Assembly (NCBI RefSeq): GCF_003946115.1
Contig: NZ_RHOH01000001.1
Coordinates: 468,200-532,199 of the forward strand
DNA: 64,000 nt
Direction: 5' to 3'
Origin: Lacticaseibacillus daqingensis
Lineage (GTDB): Bacteria; Bacillota; Bacilli; Lactobacillales; Lactobacillaceae
Numbering within the stretch: position 1 is the stretch's first letter; each line of letters starts with the position of its first letter. Of this stretch, positions 26,377-35,773 are shown in pieces. The position numbers were made by a program, and so were the translations under genes. The notes under the pieces are model-generated. The model saw only the letters and a list, made by a program, of their open reading frames with translations. It did not search any database and was not told the origin of the DNA.

Positions 26377-28899
26377 CTACACGCCGAACTTGCGCAGGTG
26401 TGCGGCCAAAAAGCGGCCGGTATGCCCTGCGGTGCTGGCGGCGACTTGGTGTGGGGTGCCGCTGGCGACGATGTGGCCGCCGCGGCTACCGCCTTCCGGC
26501 CCGAGGTCGAGGAGGTAGTCGGCGTTGGCCATGATGTCCAGGTCGTGCTCGATGGCAAGCACCGTGCCGCCGGCGTCGAGCAGGCGCTGGAACACGGCCA
26601 GCAGCGTGCGCACATTCAGCGGGTGCAGGCCGACGCTGGGCTCATCGAACACGAACAGCGTCCCCTTGAGCTGTTTGCCCATGTGCGCGGCTAACTTCAG
26701 CCGCTGGGCCTCGCCGCCGGACAGCGCCGGCGTGCTTTCGCCGAGGTGTAGGTAACCGAGGCCGATGGCGTGCAGGGTTTGCAGCGCGGCGGCGATGGCC
26801 GGCTCATCAGCAAACACGGGCAGGGCCTCATCGGCGCTCAGCGCGAGCACATCCGCAATGGTATAACCGTGCCAAGTGACTTCGAGGATCTTGGGGGCGT
26901 AGCGCTTGCCGCCGCAGGTCGGGCACGTCTGCTGCATGTCCGGCAGATACTGAATATCGAGGCTGATGGTGCCGGTGCCGCCACACGTTGGGCAGGCCCC
27001 GGCCTTGACGTTGTAGGAAAAATCGCTGACGGTGTAGCTGCGCGCCACGCTTTCGGGCTGCGCGGCAAACAGCGCCCGCAGGTGGTCGAGGATCGGCGTG
27101 TAGGTGGCCACAGTCGAGCGCACGTTTTTGCCCACCGGGGTGGCGTCGATGGCGACCACGCGACGCAGGCCACCGCGCTGGAGGCTTTGGCTAAACGCCG
27201 GGGCGGGCTGCTTAGCCGTTGCGGTCAGCGCCGGCACCAGTGCGTCAAACACCAGCGTCGACTTGCCAGCGCCGGAGAAGCCGGTCACCACGCTGAGCTG
27301 ATTGAGCGGAAAGCGCACGGTCAGGTCGTGCAGGTTGAAGCGGTCTGTCACGGTGACGCCGTAAAAGGCGGTCGCGGCCACGCGGGCGCGCTTGGCGGTC
27401 GGGCGCACCACCAGCTCGGCGCTGCCGTTGAGGTACGGGCCGATCAGCGAGTGTGGGGCTTCGGCCACCGCAGCCGGCGTTCCCTGGTTGATCAGCCGGC
27501 CACCGGCGAGACCAGCTCCGGGGCCGATTTCCAGCACCTGATCGGCGGCTTCAATGATGGCGGTGTCGTGGTCCACCACGACCACGGAGTTGCCCTGCGC
27601 CACCAGCGCGCGCATCACCGTGATCAGGCCCTGCACGTTGGCGGGGTGCAGGCCGATGGCGGGCTCGTCCAGGACGTACAGCACGCCGGTGGTGTGGGTG
27701 CGTAGCGTGCGCGCCAGCTGAATGCGCTGCAGCTCGCCGGTCGACAGGCTGTTGCCGGCCCGCTCAAGGCTGAGGTAGTTGAGCCCGAGGTCGATCAGTG
27801 GCTGCAAAATGGTGGTCAGCTCGCGCAGAATGTCATGCGCCAGCGCCTGCATGTCGGCAGGTAGGCTTGCGTAAACGGTGGGGATGAAGGCCTCAAGGTC
27901 CGCCAACGACTTTGCGCTCACTTCGGCGATGGTGCGCCCAGCCAGCGTTTGGCCCATCAGCTTGGGGTCAAAGCGCGTGCCGTGGCAGGTGGGGCAGACG
28001 CCGAATGCGTAGAAGCGGTTCAGCCGCGCGATCGCCCGCTCGTTGGTCGTGGTGGCCATGGAGTCGGTGACCGCATTGAAGGCATTCTCGTAGACGGCGT
28101 TGTCCATGTGAAAAATCTTACCGGTTTTGCTGGGAATGTTGATCGCGTAAGTCCGCCGCGGGCCGTGCCACACCAGCTCCTGCTGGGCCTTGGGCAGCGC
28201 CTGGAACGGCGTGTCGATGTCGATGCCGGCGTACTGTGCGACGATCGGCATGAAGTTGCGGCCCGGCAGGCGCCACGAAGCCACGGCGCCGGCCCGAATG
28301 GTTTTGGTCGGGTCGGGGATCAGCCGGTCCACCGCAAGGGTTCGAGCCACCCCGGTGCCGTCACAGGTTGGGCATGCGCCAACGGAATTGAAGGCGAATG
28401 ACTCGGCCCCCAGCAGCGGGAAAACCGCGCCGCAAACCGGGCAGGTCATCGTCGCGTCCTTGCCATCGGTGTCCATGGCGTGCGCGATGGCCAGCGTTGG
28501 GGCCAGCTGGTGCCCGTTGGGACAGCGCGGCGACCCCAGCCGCGAAAATGCCAAGCGCAGCACGTTGAGCGCCTCGGTGGTCGTGCCGACCGTGCTGCGG
28601 ATGCCGGGTACCGTGGGCCGCTGGCGCAGGGCGATGGCGCTGGGGATGTGCTGGATGTCATCGACCGCGGCGTGGCCGACCTGGCCAAGGCGCCGACGCG
28701 TGTAGGTGGACAGCGCCGAGACGTAGCGGCGCATCCCCTCGGCGTACAGCACGCCCATGGCCAGAGACGACTTACCGGAGCCTGAGCGGCCGGTGATGGC
28801 GACCAGTTGATGCAGCGGGATCGTGACATCCAAGTGGCGCAGATTGTTCACATGGGCACCGCGGACCATTATTGCTTGCGGAAACGTGTTATCATTCAA
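26377..28899 (-). CDS. UvrA-like excinuclease subunit (UvrA2 / class II)
   Basis: An 840-residue protein with two ABC ATPase halves. The first Walker A is TGRSGSGKSSL, the second TGFSGAGKST, with signature motifs SLSTGELQRIQLART and ALSGGEAQRLKLAAH. CxxC zinc pairs include CPVCGAVF, CPTCDGTG and CPTCGGTG. It is about 100 residues shorter than canonical UvrA (near 940), which marks the UvrA2-like group linked to drug tolerance and DNA-lesion handling. I chose the TTG at 28899 because AGAAGGGG lies 5 nt upstream. Divergent from a nitroreductase; the MarR gene nearby may control the area. Confidence 0.85.
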   Translation of the reverse strand: MNDNTFPQAIMVRGAHVNNLRHLDVTIPLHQLVAITGRSGSGKSSLAMGVLYAEGMRRYVSALSTYTRRRLGQVGHAAVDDIQHIPSAIALRQRPTVPGIRSTVGTTTEALNVLRLAFSRLGSPRCPNGHQLAPTLAIAHAMDTDGKDATMTCPVCGAVFPLLGAESFAFNSVGACPTCDGTGVARTLAVDRLIPDPTKTIRAGAVASWRLPGRNFMPIVAQYAGIDIDTPFQALPKAQQELVWHGPRRTYAINIPSKTGKIFHMDNAVYENAFNAVTDSMATTTNERAIARLNRFYAFGVCPTCHGTRFDPKLMGQTLAGRTIAEVSAKSLADLEAFIPTVYASLPADMQALAHDILRELTTILQPLIDLGLNYLSLERAGNSLSTGELQRIQLARTLRTHTTGVLYVLDEPAIGLHPANVQGLITVMRALVAQGNSVVVVDHDTAIIEAADQVLEIGPGAGLAGGRLINQGTPAAVAEAPHSLIGPYLNGSAELVVRPTAKRARVAATAFYGVTVTDRFNLHDLTVRFPLNQLSVVTGFSGAGKSTLVFDALVPALTATAKQPAPAFSQSLQRGGLRRVVAIDATPVGKNVRSTVATYTPILDHLRALFAAQPESVARSYTVSDFSYNVKAGACPTCGGTGTISLDIQYLPDMQQTCPTCGGKRYAPKILEVTWHGYTIADVLALSADEALPVFADEPAIAAALQTLHAIGLGYLHLGESTPALSGGEAQRLKLAAHMGKQLKGTLFVFDEPSVGLHPLNVRTLLAVFQRLLDAGGTVLAIEHDLDIMANADYLLDLGPEGGSRGGHIVASGTPHQVAASTAGHTGRFLAAHLRKFGV

Positions 28900-28940
28900 T
28901 GGAACCCCTTCTTCTTTATTCAATAGAAAAGAGTGACAAG

Positions 28941-29645
28941 ATGCCTCATCGCAGTATTCGACAATTTACCCCTGCGCCGGTCAGCGCCGCGACCCTGACG
29001 CTTTTGGAAGCCACCGCGCAGGCGACGGCCTCCAGCCAATTCTTACAACAATTCACGCTGATCCGCGTGGCCGATGCCGCCAAGCGTGCGGCCATTGCGG
29101 CCTTGACCCACTGTGATTTCGTGGCAGGGCCAGGCGTGCTGTATGTGTTCGTTGTGGATCAGGCCCGCAACCAGCGGCTGCTGGCAGCAGGCGTGGCGGA
29201 TCGGTTGCGCGACTGGAACGCCTTTTTGGCCGGGAGTTTTGATGCGACCCTGGCCGCGCAGCACGTGGTTGACACGGCGGAGGCGCTGGGGCTTGGGACC
29301 TGCTACCTCGGCAGCATCCTGAACGACCCGCAGCAGATGATCGACCTGCTGCACCTGCCGCGCTATACCTTCCCCTTGTTGGGGTTGATGGTGGGGCACC
29401 CGGCGACCATTCCGGCGGGCAAACCGCGCCTACCGCAGGCGGCCGTAGTGGCCACGGATCAGTACCCGGCGCCAGTTTCGCTCACTGCTTATGATAACAC
29501 CCTGCGCGATTATTACGAGCACCGGCCCGAGCACCCACGGTCGACCGACTTCACCCAGCTGGTCAATGCGTACATAAAAACCGATCCACACCATCGCGGT
29601 GAGATCGGTCGGATTTTGCGCCAGCAGGGCTTCAGACTGGATTAG
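28941..29645 (+). CDS. Nitroreductase family NAD(P)H-flavin oxidoreductase (NfsA/FRP-like)
   Basis: A 234-residue FMN enzyme. HRSIRQFTPAPVS near the N-terminus binds FMN phosphate, and GLGTCYLGSI and LPRYTFPLLGLMVGHP are typical of the NfsA/FRP group, which reduces nitroaromatics and quinones. ATG 28941 has AAAAGAG upstream; an earlier in-frame ATG at 28899 would add 14 residues and give a more usual N-terminal helix, but it lacks a ribosome binding site and overlaps the divergent uvrA2 start. The 3' end overlaps the convergent MarR gene by 14 bp. Confidence 0.85.
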   Translation: MPHRSIRQFTPAPVSAATLTLLEATAQATASSQFLQQFTLIRVADAAKRAAIAALTHCDFVAGPGVLYVFVVDQARNQRLLAAGVADRLRDWNAFLAGSFDATLAAQHVVDTAEALGLGTCYLGSILNDPQQMIDLLHLPRYTFPLLGLMVGHPATIPAGKPRLPQAAVVATDQYPAPVSLTAYDNTLRDYYEHRPEHPRSTDFTQLVNAYIKTDPHHRGEIGRILRQQGFRLD

Positions 29646-30072
29646 CGCGCCGTTCGTTCTCTTGGATCAGCACAGCGTTCGCCTCGTCCAGTAGGTTGAG
29701 GAGCTGCGCGAACTTTTCGGCGCCTAACCCGTCATGCAGCGTGCGCATCGGCTGGAAGTAGTTGCCGGCCAAGTCGCGCACGGCCTGCTTGCCGGTTTCT
29801 GTGACGGAAAGCGTGAAGCTGCGGTTGTCGGCCGGGTCCACGGTTTTGGTCAGCAGGCCGTCTTCGATCAGCGGATTGAGCATCTTGGTGATCGCCGCCT
29901 TGGTCAACCCCATGGCCTCCGCTAACGCGGTCGGCGTCGGGGGCGTGGCCTCGGCAGCGACCCAAAACAGCAGGTTCTGCTGCGACAGCGGCCGCTTGGC
30001 GTTCGCCACCGGTGGGCTCAACCGGTTGAACTGGTTCAGTGTCTGGTTCATCCTGAGATGTTTGAGTTCCAT
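29632..30072 (-). CDS. MarR family transcriptional regulator
   Basis: A 146-residue winged-helix dimer. The recognition region is PTALAEAMGLTKAAITKMLNPL with the wing around VDPADNRSFTLSVTETG. AAAAGGAGG lies upstream of the ATG. MarR proteins usually sense small aromatic or oxidizing molecules; the tail-to-tail overlap with the nitroreductase suggests a functional link, but its target is not shown by sequence. Confidence 0.88.
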   Translation of the reverse strand: MELKHLRMNQTLNQFNRLSPPVANAKRPLSQQNLLFWVAAEATPPTPTALAEAMGLTKAAITKMLNPLIEDGLLTKTVDPADNRSFTLSVTETGKQAVRDLAGNYFQPMRTLHDGLGAEKFAQLLNLLDEANAVLIQENERRANPV

Positions 30073-30170
30073 ACCGTGCCTCCTTTTGTGTCTCTAGTTA
30101 AATTGTACCGGGTTGCGGCAGGTGAACACAATCAAAGTGGCCTTGCGCCCGCGACAAAGAAAGGATTTCC

Positions 30171-30815
30171 ATGATGATCGACTCAATTTTGATGCACCAC
30201 GCCCAAACAGTGCTGGCCGCTGACCACAGCGGCCACAGCCTGGATCACATTCAGCGGGTGGTGGCGACTACCCGCACCCTGCTCGCCCAGACGCCGGACG
30301 CGGACGCGACCATTGCGCTGGCCGCGGCGATCTTGCACGACACCTACGATGACAAGCTGGTTGAAGACGTGGCGGCCGCCAAGGCGGCCACGCAGGCCAA
30401 GATGGGGGAGGCTGGGCTGACGGCCGCTCAGCAAACCGCCGTGCTGGCCATCATCGACCACATGAGCTTCAAGCAGAGTTTGAGCGGGCATCAGGTGCTG
30501 AGCCTGGAGGGCCGGCTGGTGCAAGACGCCGACCGACTGGATGCCATCGGCGCCATTGGCATCGCCCGCACGCTGCTGTACGGCGGCGCGCATGCCAGCA
30601 AGTTGTACGATCCGGCGCTTCCGCCGCGCACCGCGCTTGACGCACAAAGCTACCGACAAGGCGAGTCCACGGTGATCAACCACTTCTACGAAAAGCTCCT
30701 GAAGCTGGCCGCGCAGATGAACACGCCGGCGGCCAAGCAGCTGGCCGCGCACCGGCAGCAGGTGATGCAAGACTTTCTCGCCGAGTTCACCGCCGAATGG
30801 CAGGGCAAAAGTTAA
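30171..30815 (+). CDS. HD domain phosphohydrolase
   Basis: A 214-residue metal-dependent phosphohydrolase. Metal ligands are the His in HSLDHIQRV, the HD pair in AAILHDTYDD and a later Asp in QDADRLDAIGAIG. Relatives include YedJ-like proteins of unknown substrate. ATG at 30171 (a second ATG follows directly) with AAAGG upstream. Single gene upstream of a tRNA. Confidence 0.85.
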   Translation: MMIDSILMHHAQTVLAADHSGHSLDHIQRVVATTRTLLAQTPDADATIALAAAILHDTYDDKLVEDVAAAKAATQAKMGEAGLTAAQQTAVLAIIDHMSFKQSLSGHQVLSLEGRLVQDADRLDAIGAIGIARTLLYGGAHASKLYDPALPPRTALDAQSYRQGESTVINHFYEKLLKLAAQMNTPAAKQLAAHRQQVMQDFLAEFTAEWQGKS

Positions 30816-30909
30816 GCGTAGCGGAACTTTTTTGCCTCAGATAGTTGCACCGCGGCCGGAAATATTGTATATTAATTGGGCAGTTGTTTTTGCTAAAACA
30901 ACCGTCAAT

Positions 30910-30982
30910 GCCGTCTTAGCTCAGTAGGTAGAGCGCATCCATGGTAAGGATGAGGTCGCTGGTTCGAATCCAGTAGACGGCA
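30910..30982 (+). tRNA. tRNA-Thr (anticodon GGT)
   Basis: The 7-bp acceptor stem GCCGTCT/AGACGGC, D-arm with GCTCAGTAGGTAGAGC, anticodon stem CATCC/GGATG with loop ATGGTAA, and T-loop TTCGAAT are all present. Discriminator base A; CCA is not encoded. Confidence 0.95.
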
Positions 30983-31003
30983 GCAGGATCACCCGTGAAC
31001 GGT

Positions 31004-31031
31004 CGAAGCCCAGTGCCTCGGCTGTTTTTTT
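31004..31031 (+). terminator. Terminator after tRNA-Thr
   Basis: A short AGCC/GGCT stem followed by seven T residues, 22 bp past the tRNA. Confidence 0.5.
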
Positions 31032-31080
31032 ATCCACCGAATACGCAATTGGCCGCAGTGAAGGGCGTGTAGTTGGCCGA

Positions 31081-31217
31081 CCACCGATGCTGCTCAAAAG
31101 CAGCGGTGGCATCAGCAAGGCACCCTAACGTAGGGCTGTTCTGTGTGCCACCGAAAAGCAGGCCAAATAATCGGGCGGCACTGTCAACCCTAGGTCCGGG
31201 TTTGTCAGTGCCGCCCG
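31081..31217. other. Hairpin-rich spacer before rsgA
   Basis: Three consecutive stem-loops: CCACCG..GCTGC/GCAGCGGTGG, CCCTA/TAGGG, and a long one with CGGGCGGCACTG/CAGTGCCGCCCG arms (31172-31217). The last may terminate the minus-strand rsgA transcript, although its T-run is poor. No coding frame is convincing. Confidence 0.45.
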
Positions 31218-31281
31218 CTTATTCTTATCTCTGGGCGCAGGTGCAGCCGCTTGAGATCCGATGGGGTGACAAGCGTCAAAC

Positions 31282-32351
31282 TCAGCGGCGGCGCTTGTTC
31301 TTGGCCGTTCGCATCGTGGCTTTCAAATTCTTTTTGGTGCCAAACATTTTGGCGATTTTGGCGTTCTCGCGGGCTTTGCCGCGAAGTGCCACGTTTTCGC
31401 TTTGTTCAGCCTGAAGCTGTTGGTAGCTGTTAAAACGCTTTTGATGCAACTGGCCGGCCGCGATTGCAGCCTGTACCGCACAGCCCGGTTCGTGGGTGTG
31501 GGTGCAGTCATTGAACTTACACCGTTGTGCCAGCTCAATGATGTCCGCAAAGGTGCCGGCCACGTCGGCCTCAACCAGCGCTAATTCGCGCATCCCCGGC
31601 GTATCGATCACGATCGCGCCGTTGGGCAAAAGCAGGAGCTGGCGGCCGGTCGTCGTGTGACGCCCGTGTGCATCCGCGTGGCGAACTGCTCCTGTTGCCA
31701 GGTCATCGTTCCCGCGCAGTCGGTTAATTAACGTGGTTTTGCCGACCCCGGATGAGCCGAGGAAGGCATACGTCTTGCCAGGGTGTACCACCTCGGCCAG
31801 CGCTTGCCAGCCGGTCGCGCGGGTGGCATCACAGACGAGCACCTGCGCGTCGCCACTTGTTGCGGTCACCTGCGCCATCTGATCCGCAAAGTGCTGCGCA
31901 AGGTCTGCCTTGGTGAGCACGACCACGGGTTGGGCGCCGCTAGTTCTGGCAACGGCGAGGTAGCGTTCCAGCCGACGGACATTGAAGTTCCCGTCCATCG
32001 CCATGCACAGAAACAAGACATCGATGTTGGCAGCTACCACTTGCAGATGGCTGGTCATCCCGGCTGCTTTGCGGGTAAAAACAGTCGTGCGTGGGATCAG
32101 TCGCTCGATCACCCCGACATCTGAGGGGTTCGGCGGTAGCCGCAGTTGCACCCAATCGCCCACTGCGGGATAGTCCTCGGGGCCAACCGCGACATTGATA
32201 AAGCGTCCAGAAACCTGCGCGGCGACTCGGGTCGTCGCAGTTTGTACCGTGTGCGACTCTGGCCCACCACGCGTCCCAAGGTTAAGGGGCCGGCCATGAT
32301 AGCCCGTAATTCAGCGGTTAACCCATAAGAGTCAAGTATATTTTGATTCAA
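31282..32351 (-). pseudogene. rsgA: Ribosome small-subunit GTPase RsgA with an apparent frameshift
   Basis: Encodes an OB domain, a circularly permuted GTPase (GSSGVGKTTL as Walker A, TPGMREL) and a C-terminal zinc finger (CKFNDCTHTHEPGC), the plan of RsgA, a 30S maturation factor. The N-terminus starts at a TTG (32351) behind GGAGG and reads SYGLTAELRAIMAG and LTLGRVVGQS in one frame. The expected continuation HTVQTATTRVAAQVSGRF, through DYPAVGDW, lies in another frame. The break is near 32246-32258. A shorter product could start at GTG 32163, but would lack most of the OB domain. It may be a true mutation or a sequence error. Confidence 0.8.
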
Positions 32352-32641
32352 TTGTTTGTGTGTCCTCCACATTTAGCCATGGAGGGTTGGGCGCGCCTAA
32401 AGCGTCATCCCCTCCGCCGTCATGACAGCGTATCGTCCAATGCCCTTCTTCGCCATGTTGCCACACATCCTTTCTGCGGTGACTTCGCGCACCGAATGTT
32501 GTCGGGGCGAGTCAACCACCGTACCGTTTACGGGTACCGATATTGCCTTCAATATATCATATGACGGTGACGGCATGCAGGAAAGCTGGCTGTTCACGCC
32601 CCGTCCGCGTGGTATGATAAAGCACAAAGGAGTGTGGCAGC

Positions 32642-33310
32642 GTGACGATACGACAGGTTCTGGGCCGCGGGCTGATGACGGCCGGCATGTTTTTGGTGTA
32701 TCAACTGGTGACGGCGGTGGTGCTGGTGCCCAGCCTCATTGGGCGGCCATCAACGCTTTTGAACGCGGCGCTGTTCACGGCCGCATTCGGGGGACTGATC
32801 TGGTTTCTGGCCATTGTGTACACGCAATGGCTGGCGGCGGAAAAAAGCGCGCACTTCGGCCTCCGCGGCATGGACTTCGGCAAAGCCAAGCTGTTGTTTC
32901 TGGCCGTGTTGGCGATGGTGGTCATTCAGGCGGCATCGGTGGCGATGATCACGCTGCACTGGACGCCGGAAGCGGAGAACCAAACCGAGCTTATCAACTT
33001 TTTCAATCAGGCCCCACTGCCAATGGTGCTGATCACGGTGGTCGGCGGGCCGCCGGTTGAGGAGTTCGTTTTCCGTGGCCTGTTGATGCACAGCTTTCCG
33101 CATCAGGATCAGCGCGCCTGGCGGTGGCTCAGCGGCAGTGTCTCGGCGCTGTTGTTCGGGCTGGCGCACACAGGCTTCGATGATCCCCTCAACCTCGCCG
33201 TCTATGTCGCCCTGGGCGCGGTGTTCACCGCGGTCTACGCGCGCACAGGCGATTTGCGGTATTCGATCGGGCTGCACTTTCTGAACAACTTCGCCGCCTT
33301 GTTTCTCTAA
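32642..33310 (+). CDS. CPBP family intramembrane glutamic endopeptidase
   Basis: A 222-residue membrane protein with about six hydrophobic segments. The three conserved motifs are PPVEEFVFRG (EExxxR), LLFGLAH (FxxxH) and LHFLNN (HxxxN). The family (CAAX protease/Abi) includes type II CAAX proteases and bacteriocin self-immunity proteins; no bacteriocin gene is nearby. A GTG start is chosen with AAAGGAG upstream, and TATGAT at about 32613 may be its -10. The 290-bp spacer before it has no convincing gene. Confidence 0.85.
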   Translation: MTIRQVLGRGLMTAGMFLVYQLVTAVVLVPSLIGRPSTLLNAALFTAAFGGLIWFLAIVYTQWLAAEKSAHFGLRGMDFGKAKLLFLAVLAMVVIQAASVAMITLHWTPEAENQTELINFFNQAPLPMVLITVVGGPPVEEFVFRGLLMHSFPHQDQRAWRWLSGSVSALLFGLAHTGFDDPLNLAVYVALGAVFTAVYARTGDLRYSIGLHFLNNFAALFL

Positions 33311-33320
33311 ATAGTCCAAA

Positions 33321-33359
33321 AAACGTGCGGCCCATCCTCAATGACGGGCCGCACGTTTG
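33321..33359. terminator. Bidirectional terminator
   Basis: A perfect 13-bp stem AAACGTGCGGCCC and complement between the convergent CPBP and helD genes. Confidence 0.9.
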
Positions 33360-33367
33360 CGTTCGGT

Positions 33368-35650
33368 TTAGTTGTGCGTCGCCACGCCAGCCTGTGTGAG
33401 CAACCCGGCTGGCAACGCAGTCAGCAGTGGGCTTGGTGCGTCCAGTGCCATCAGTACCAGGGTGTGCAGCGCGCGGGAGGCCAGCGTGTACAGGAGGTCG
33501 CGGTCGCTGTCAGCGGCGTAGGTGCCAGCGCTTACGTCGTAGCCGATCACCGCGTCGAACTCCAGCCCCTTGGCGAGGTATACCGGCAGGATCACGCAGC
33601 CGGTGTGCATCTGGTGGTCCTGCGGCGAAAGCAGGGTGATGGGGACGTCCAGCTGCAGCGTGGCGAACAAACGCGTGGCGGTGGCCATGTCCTTGGTCAA
33701 AATCGCCACGGTGTGGTGGTCATTGAGCAGCTGGGTGACGGTGCGGATCAGGGTGTCACGCGCCGCTTCGGCCGGGATGACCAGCAGTTGCGGCGTCTGA
33801 CCATCGCGGCTGAAGGCCTGAATGTGGGCGTGGTCCGGCAGGAGATTTTTGGCCAAGTTCGTGATCGGTGCGGTGGACCGGTAGCTGCGAAACAGGTTGA
33901 TCAGCCGCACGTTCTGGGTGCCGAAGACGTGCTGGATCGCTTCGATGAGGTCGGCCGGCTGGTAGTCGCTGGTGAAAACGTCCTGCTTCACGTCGCCGAG
34001 CAGCGTCATCTTGGCCTTGGGGAAGGCGTGGTGCAGGTACTTGAGCTGGGCCATGCTGTAATCCTGCATCTCATCGATGAAGACGTACTGGATCAGGTGG
34101 TTGCGCCCGGTGCCGGCCAAGGTATCCCGCAGCATCAGCAGCGGGGCGGCGTCTTCTAGCCGCAACACGTGGGCCTCAAGGTCGGCCTGATAGGCGGCGA
34201 TCATCGCGGCCCAGGTGGCCGGGGCGACCGGCGCGGTGACTTGCGCCAGGAAGCGGGCGTAGTCGGTGTAGCAGTCCAGGAAGTAGTCGTTGTAGATGGC
34301 GTCGTACACGGGGGCAAAAGCGCGCTCGACCAGGTGGGCCGCGATGAAGGCCGTTTCGGCATCCCCTGAGGCAAAGGTCCGCTCACCGACAATGGTGGCC
34401 GCGGCATCGGCACTTAGGCTCCCCAGCGCGTCTTGCACCCAGTCGTCGTACACGGCCAGCTTGATGCGCGTTTTCAGGCGGCGGATCAGCGTGTTCTTGG
34501 TGTCGAGGAACTTGTTGGCCGCCGTGGCCGTAGCGGGCTGGCTGGCGTAGATCTTCTGAATGGTTTTGGCGGCGAAAAACACCTCCCCGTTCAGCGTGAT
34601 GTCCACGAAGTTCGGCGCGTAGCCGGGGGCCTGCGTGTAGGCAACGATGGCGTCGAGCATCTCGGCGCGCTCCTTGAAGCGGCGGATCACCTTGGCGGAC
34701 TCAGGCAGGCTGGCCTGGTCGCGCTCGTAGCGCTCGAACAGCGTCTCCACGTGCAGGCCGGCGAAGCGCTTGGCGAAAAATTCGGCCAGCGTGGCCTGCC
34801 GCATGTTTTTCTCCCCGAGGCTGGGCAGCACTGCGGAGATGTAGTTGGCAAACAGCTGGTTGGGGGAAAACAGCACCATTTGGTCGGCATCTAGCGCCTG
34901 GCGGTTGTGGTAGAGGAGGTAGGCGACGCGTTGCAGCACCGCGGAGGTCTTACCCGAGCCCGCCACCCCTTGGACCACCAGGACGGCTGCCTTGGTGTCG
35001 CGGATGATGTCGTTTTGTTCCTGCTGAATGGTGGCGACGATGTTTTTCATCTGCGCGTCGGTTTGCTCCCCGAGCACGGCCTGCAGCAGCGTGTCGCCGA
35101 CGGTTTCGTTGGTGTCGAACATGTGGGTGATGCGGCCCTGGTCGATCATGAACTGTCGCTTGTTGTCGAGCGTCGCCTCCATGGTGCCGGCCGGGGCGTC
35201 GTAGGTGACGGGGCCCAGCGTGCCGTTGTAGTAAACGGACGCGACCGGCGCACGCCAGTCGTAGACGAGGAACTGATCGTGCTGGTCGATGAACGTGCCC
35301 ATGCCGATGTACAGCGTTTCGGGCTCGCCGTCCTGCGTGATGTCGATGCGGCCGAAGTACGGCGCGTCCTGCAAAAGCGTCAGGCGTTCCTGCTCATGGG
35401 TGAGGATCGTTTCGTTCTCGACTGCGCGGGCCACCATCATCTTCTGCTGCTGGACGGCCGCGTTGGTTTCCATTCGGTCATCGACTTCGGTCACATTGAC
35501 GCGAGTTGCGTCCCCGTACGCCTGCTCGACGCGGGTGGTTTCTTGGTGGGCGCTGGCCAGCTGGCTGGCGACGGTGGTTTGGCGGGTGCGGATCTTGGCC
35601 CGTACGGCATCGACGCGGGCTTGTTCGGCGCGTTGCGTAGTGTTTTGCAT
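33368..35650 (-). CDS. helD: HelD-type UvrD-like helicase / RNA polymerase recycling ATPase
   Basis: A 760-residue superfamily 1 motor. The N-terminal 100 residues look coiled-coil, as in the HelD arm that enters the RNA polymerase channel. Walker A is GVAGSGKTSAVL, the DEMQDYS box is motif II, and LINLFRSYRST and YLAKGLEFDAVI are late helicase motifs. Known HelD frees stalled RNA polymerase from DNA. AAGGAGG precedes the ATG. Monocistronic. Confidence 0.88.
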   Translation of the reverse strand: MQNTTQRAEQARVDAVRAKIRTRQTTVASQLASAHQETTRVEQAYGDATRVNVTEVDDRMETNAAVQQQKMMVARAVENETILTHEQERLTLLQDAPYFGRIDITQDGEPETLYIGMGTFIDQHDQFLVYDWRAPVASVYYNGTLGPVTYDAPAGTMEATLDNKRQFMIDQGRITHMFDTNETVGDTLLQAVLGEQTDAQMKNIVATIQQEQNDIIRDTKAAVLVVQGVAGSGKTSAVLQRVAYLLYHNRQALDADQMVLFSPNQLFANYISAVLPSLGEKNMRQATLAEFFAKRFAGLHVETLFERYERDQASLPESAKVIRRFKERAEMLDAIVAYTQAPGYAPNFVDITLNGEVFFAAKTIQKIYASQPATATAANKFLDTKNTLIRRLKTRIKLAVYDDWVQDALGSLSADAAATIVGERTFASGDAETAFIAAHLVERAFAPVYDAIYNDYFLDCYTDYARFLAQVTAPVAPATWAAMIAAYQADLEAHVLRLEDAAPLLMLRDTLAGTGRNHLIQYVFIDEMQDYSMAQLKYLHHAFPKAKMTLLGDVKQDVFTSDYQPADLIEAIQHVFGTQNVRLINLFRSYRSTAPITNLAKNLLPDHAHIQAFSRDGQTPQLLVIPAEAARDTLIRTVTQLLNDHHTVAILTKDMATATRLFATLQLDVPITLLSPQDHQMHTGCVILPVYLAKGLEFDAVIGYDVSAGTYAADSDRDLLYTLASRALHTLVLMALDAPSPLLTALPAGLLTQAGVATHN

Positions 35651-35722
35651 TTGGCCCTCCTTGCGGTGCGTTTTAGTCTATCCAGTTTAGGCGTGTTCGG
35701 TCGCGGCGTCAAGGCAGGAGAT

Positions 35723-35751
35723 TTGGTGTTGCGCCGGAAGCCTTCTATACT
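35723..35751 (+). promoter_or_regulatory. Promoter of the flavin oxidoreductase gene
   Basis: TTGGTG, a 17-bp spacer and TATACT lie 22 bp before the ATG. Confidence 0.65.
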
Positions 35752-35773
35752 AGAGGAAAAAGGGGCGGATACG

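Noticed and set aside
30921..31118. 65-residue minus-strand protein over the tRNA
   Set aside because: It is the antisense translation of tRNA-Thr (contains the well-known artefact GFEPATSSLP) and has no ribosome binding site.
32397..32627. Small minus-strand gene (or the plus-strand frame from 32422) between rsgA and the CPBP gene
   Set aside because: Both overlap each other, show no recognisable domain and lack well-spaced ribosome binding sites; the plus-strand frame runs into the CPBP gene in the wrong frame. A short AAAGGA before a 19-codon frame (MAKKGIGRYAV...) is too little evidence.
34907..35773. Long N-terminal extension of the flavin oxidoreductase
   Set aside because: The upstream open frame is antisense to helD; the FAD-binding motif starts right at ATG 35774, which has its own promoter.
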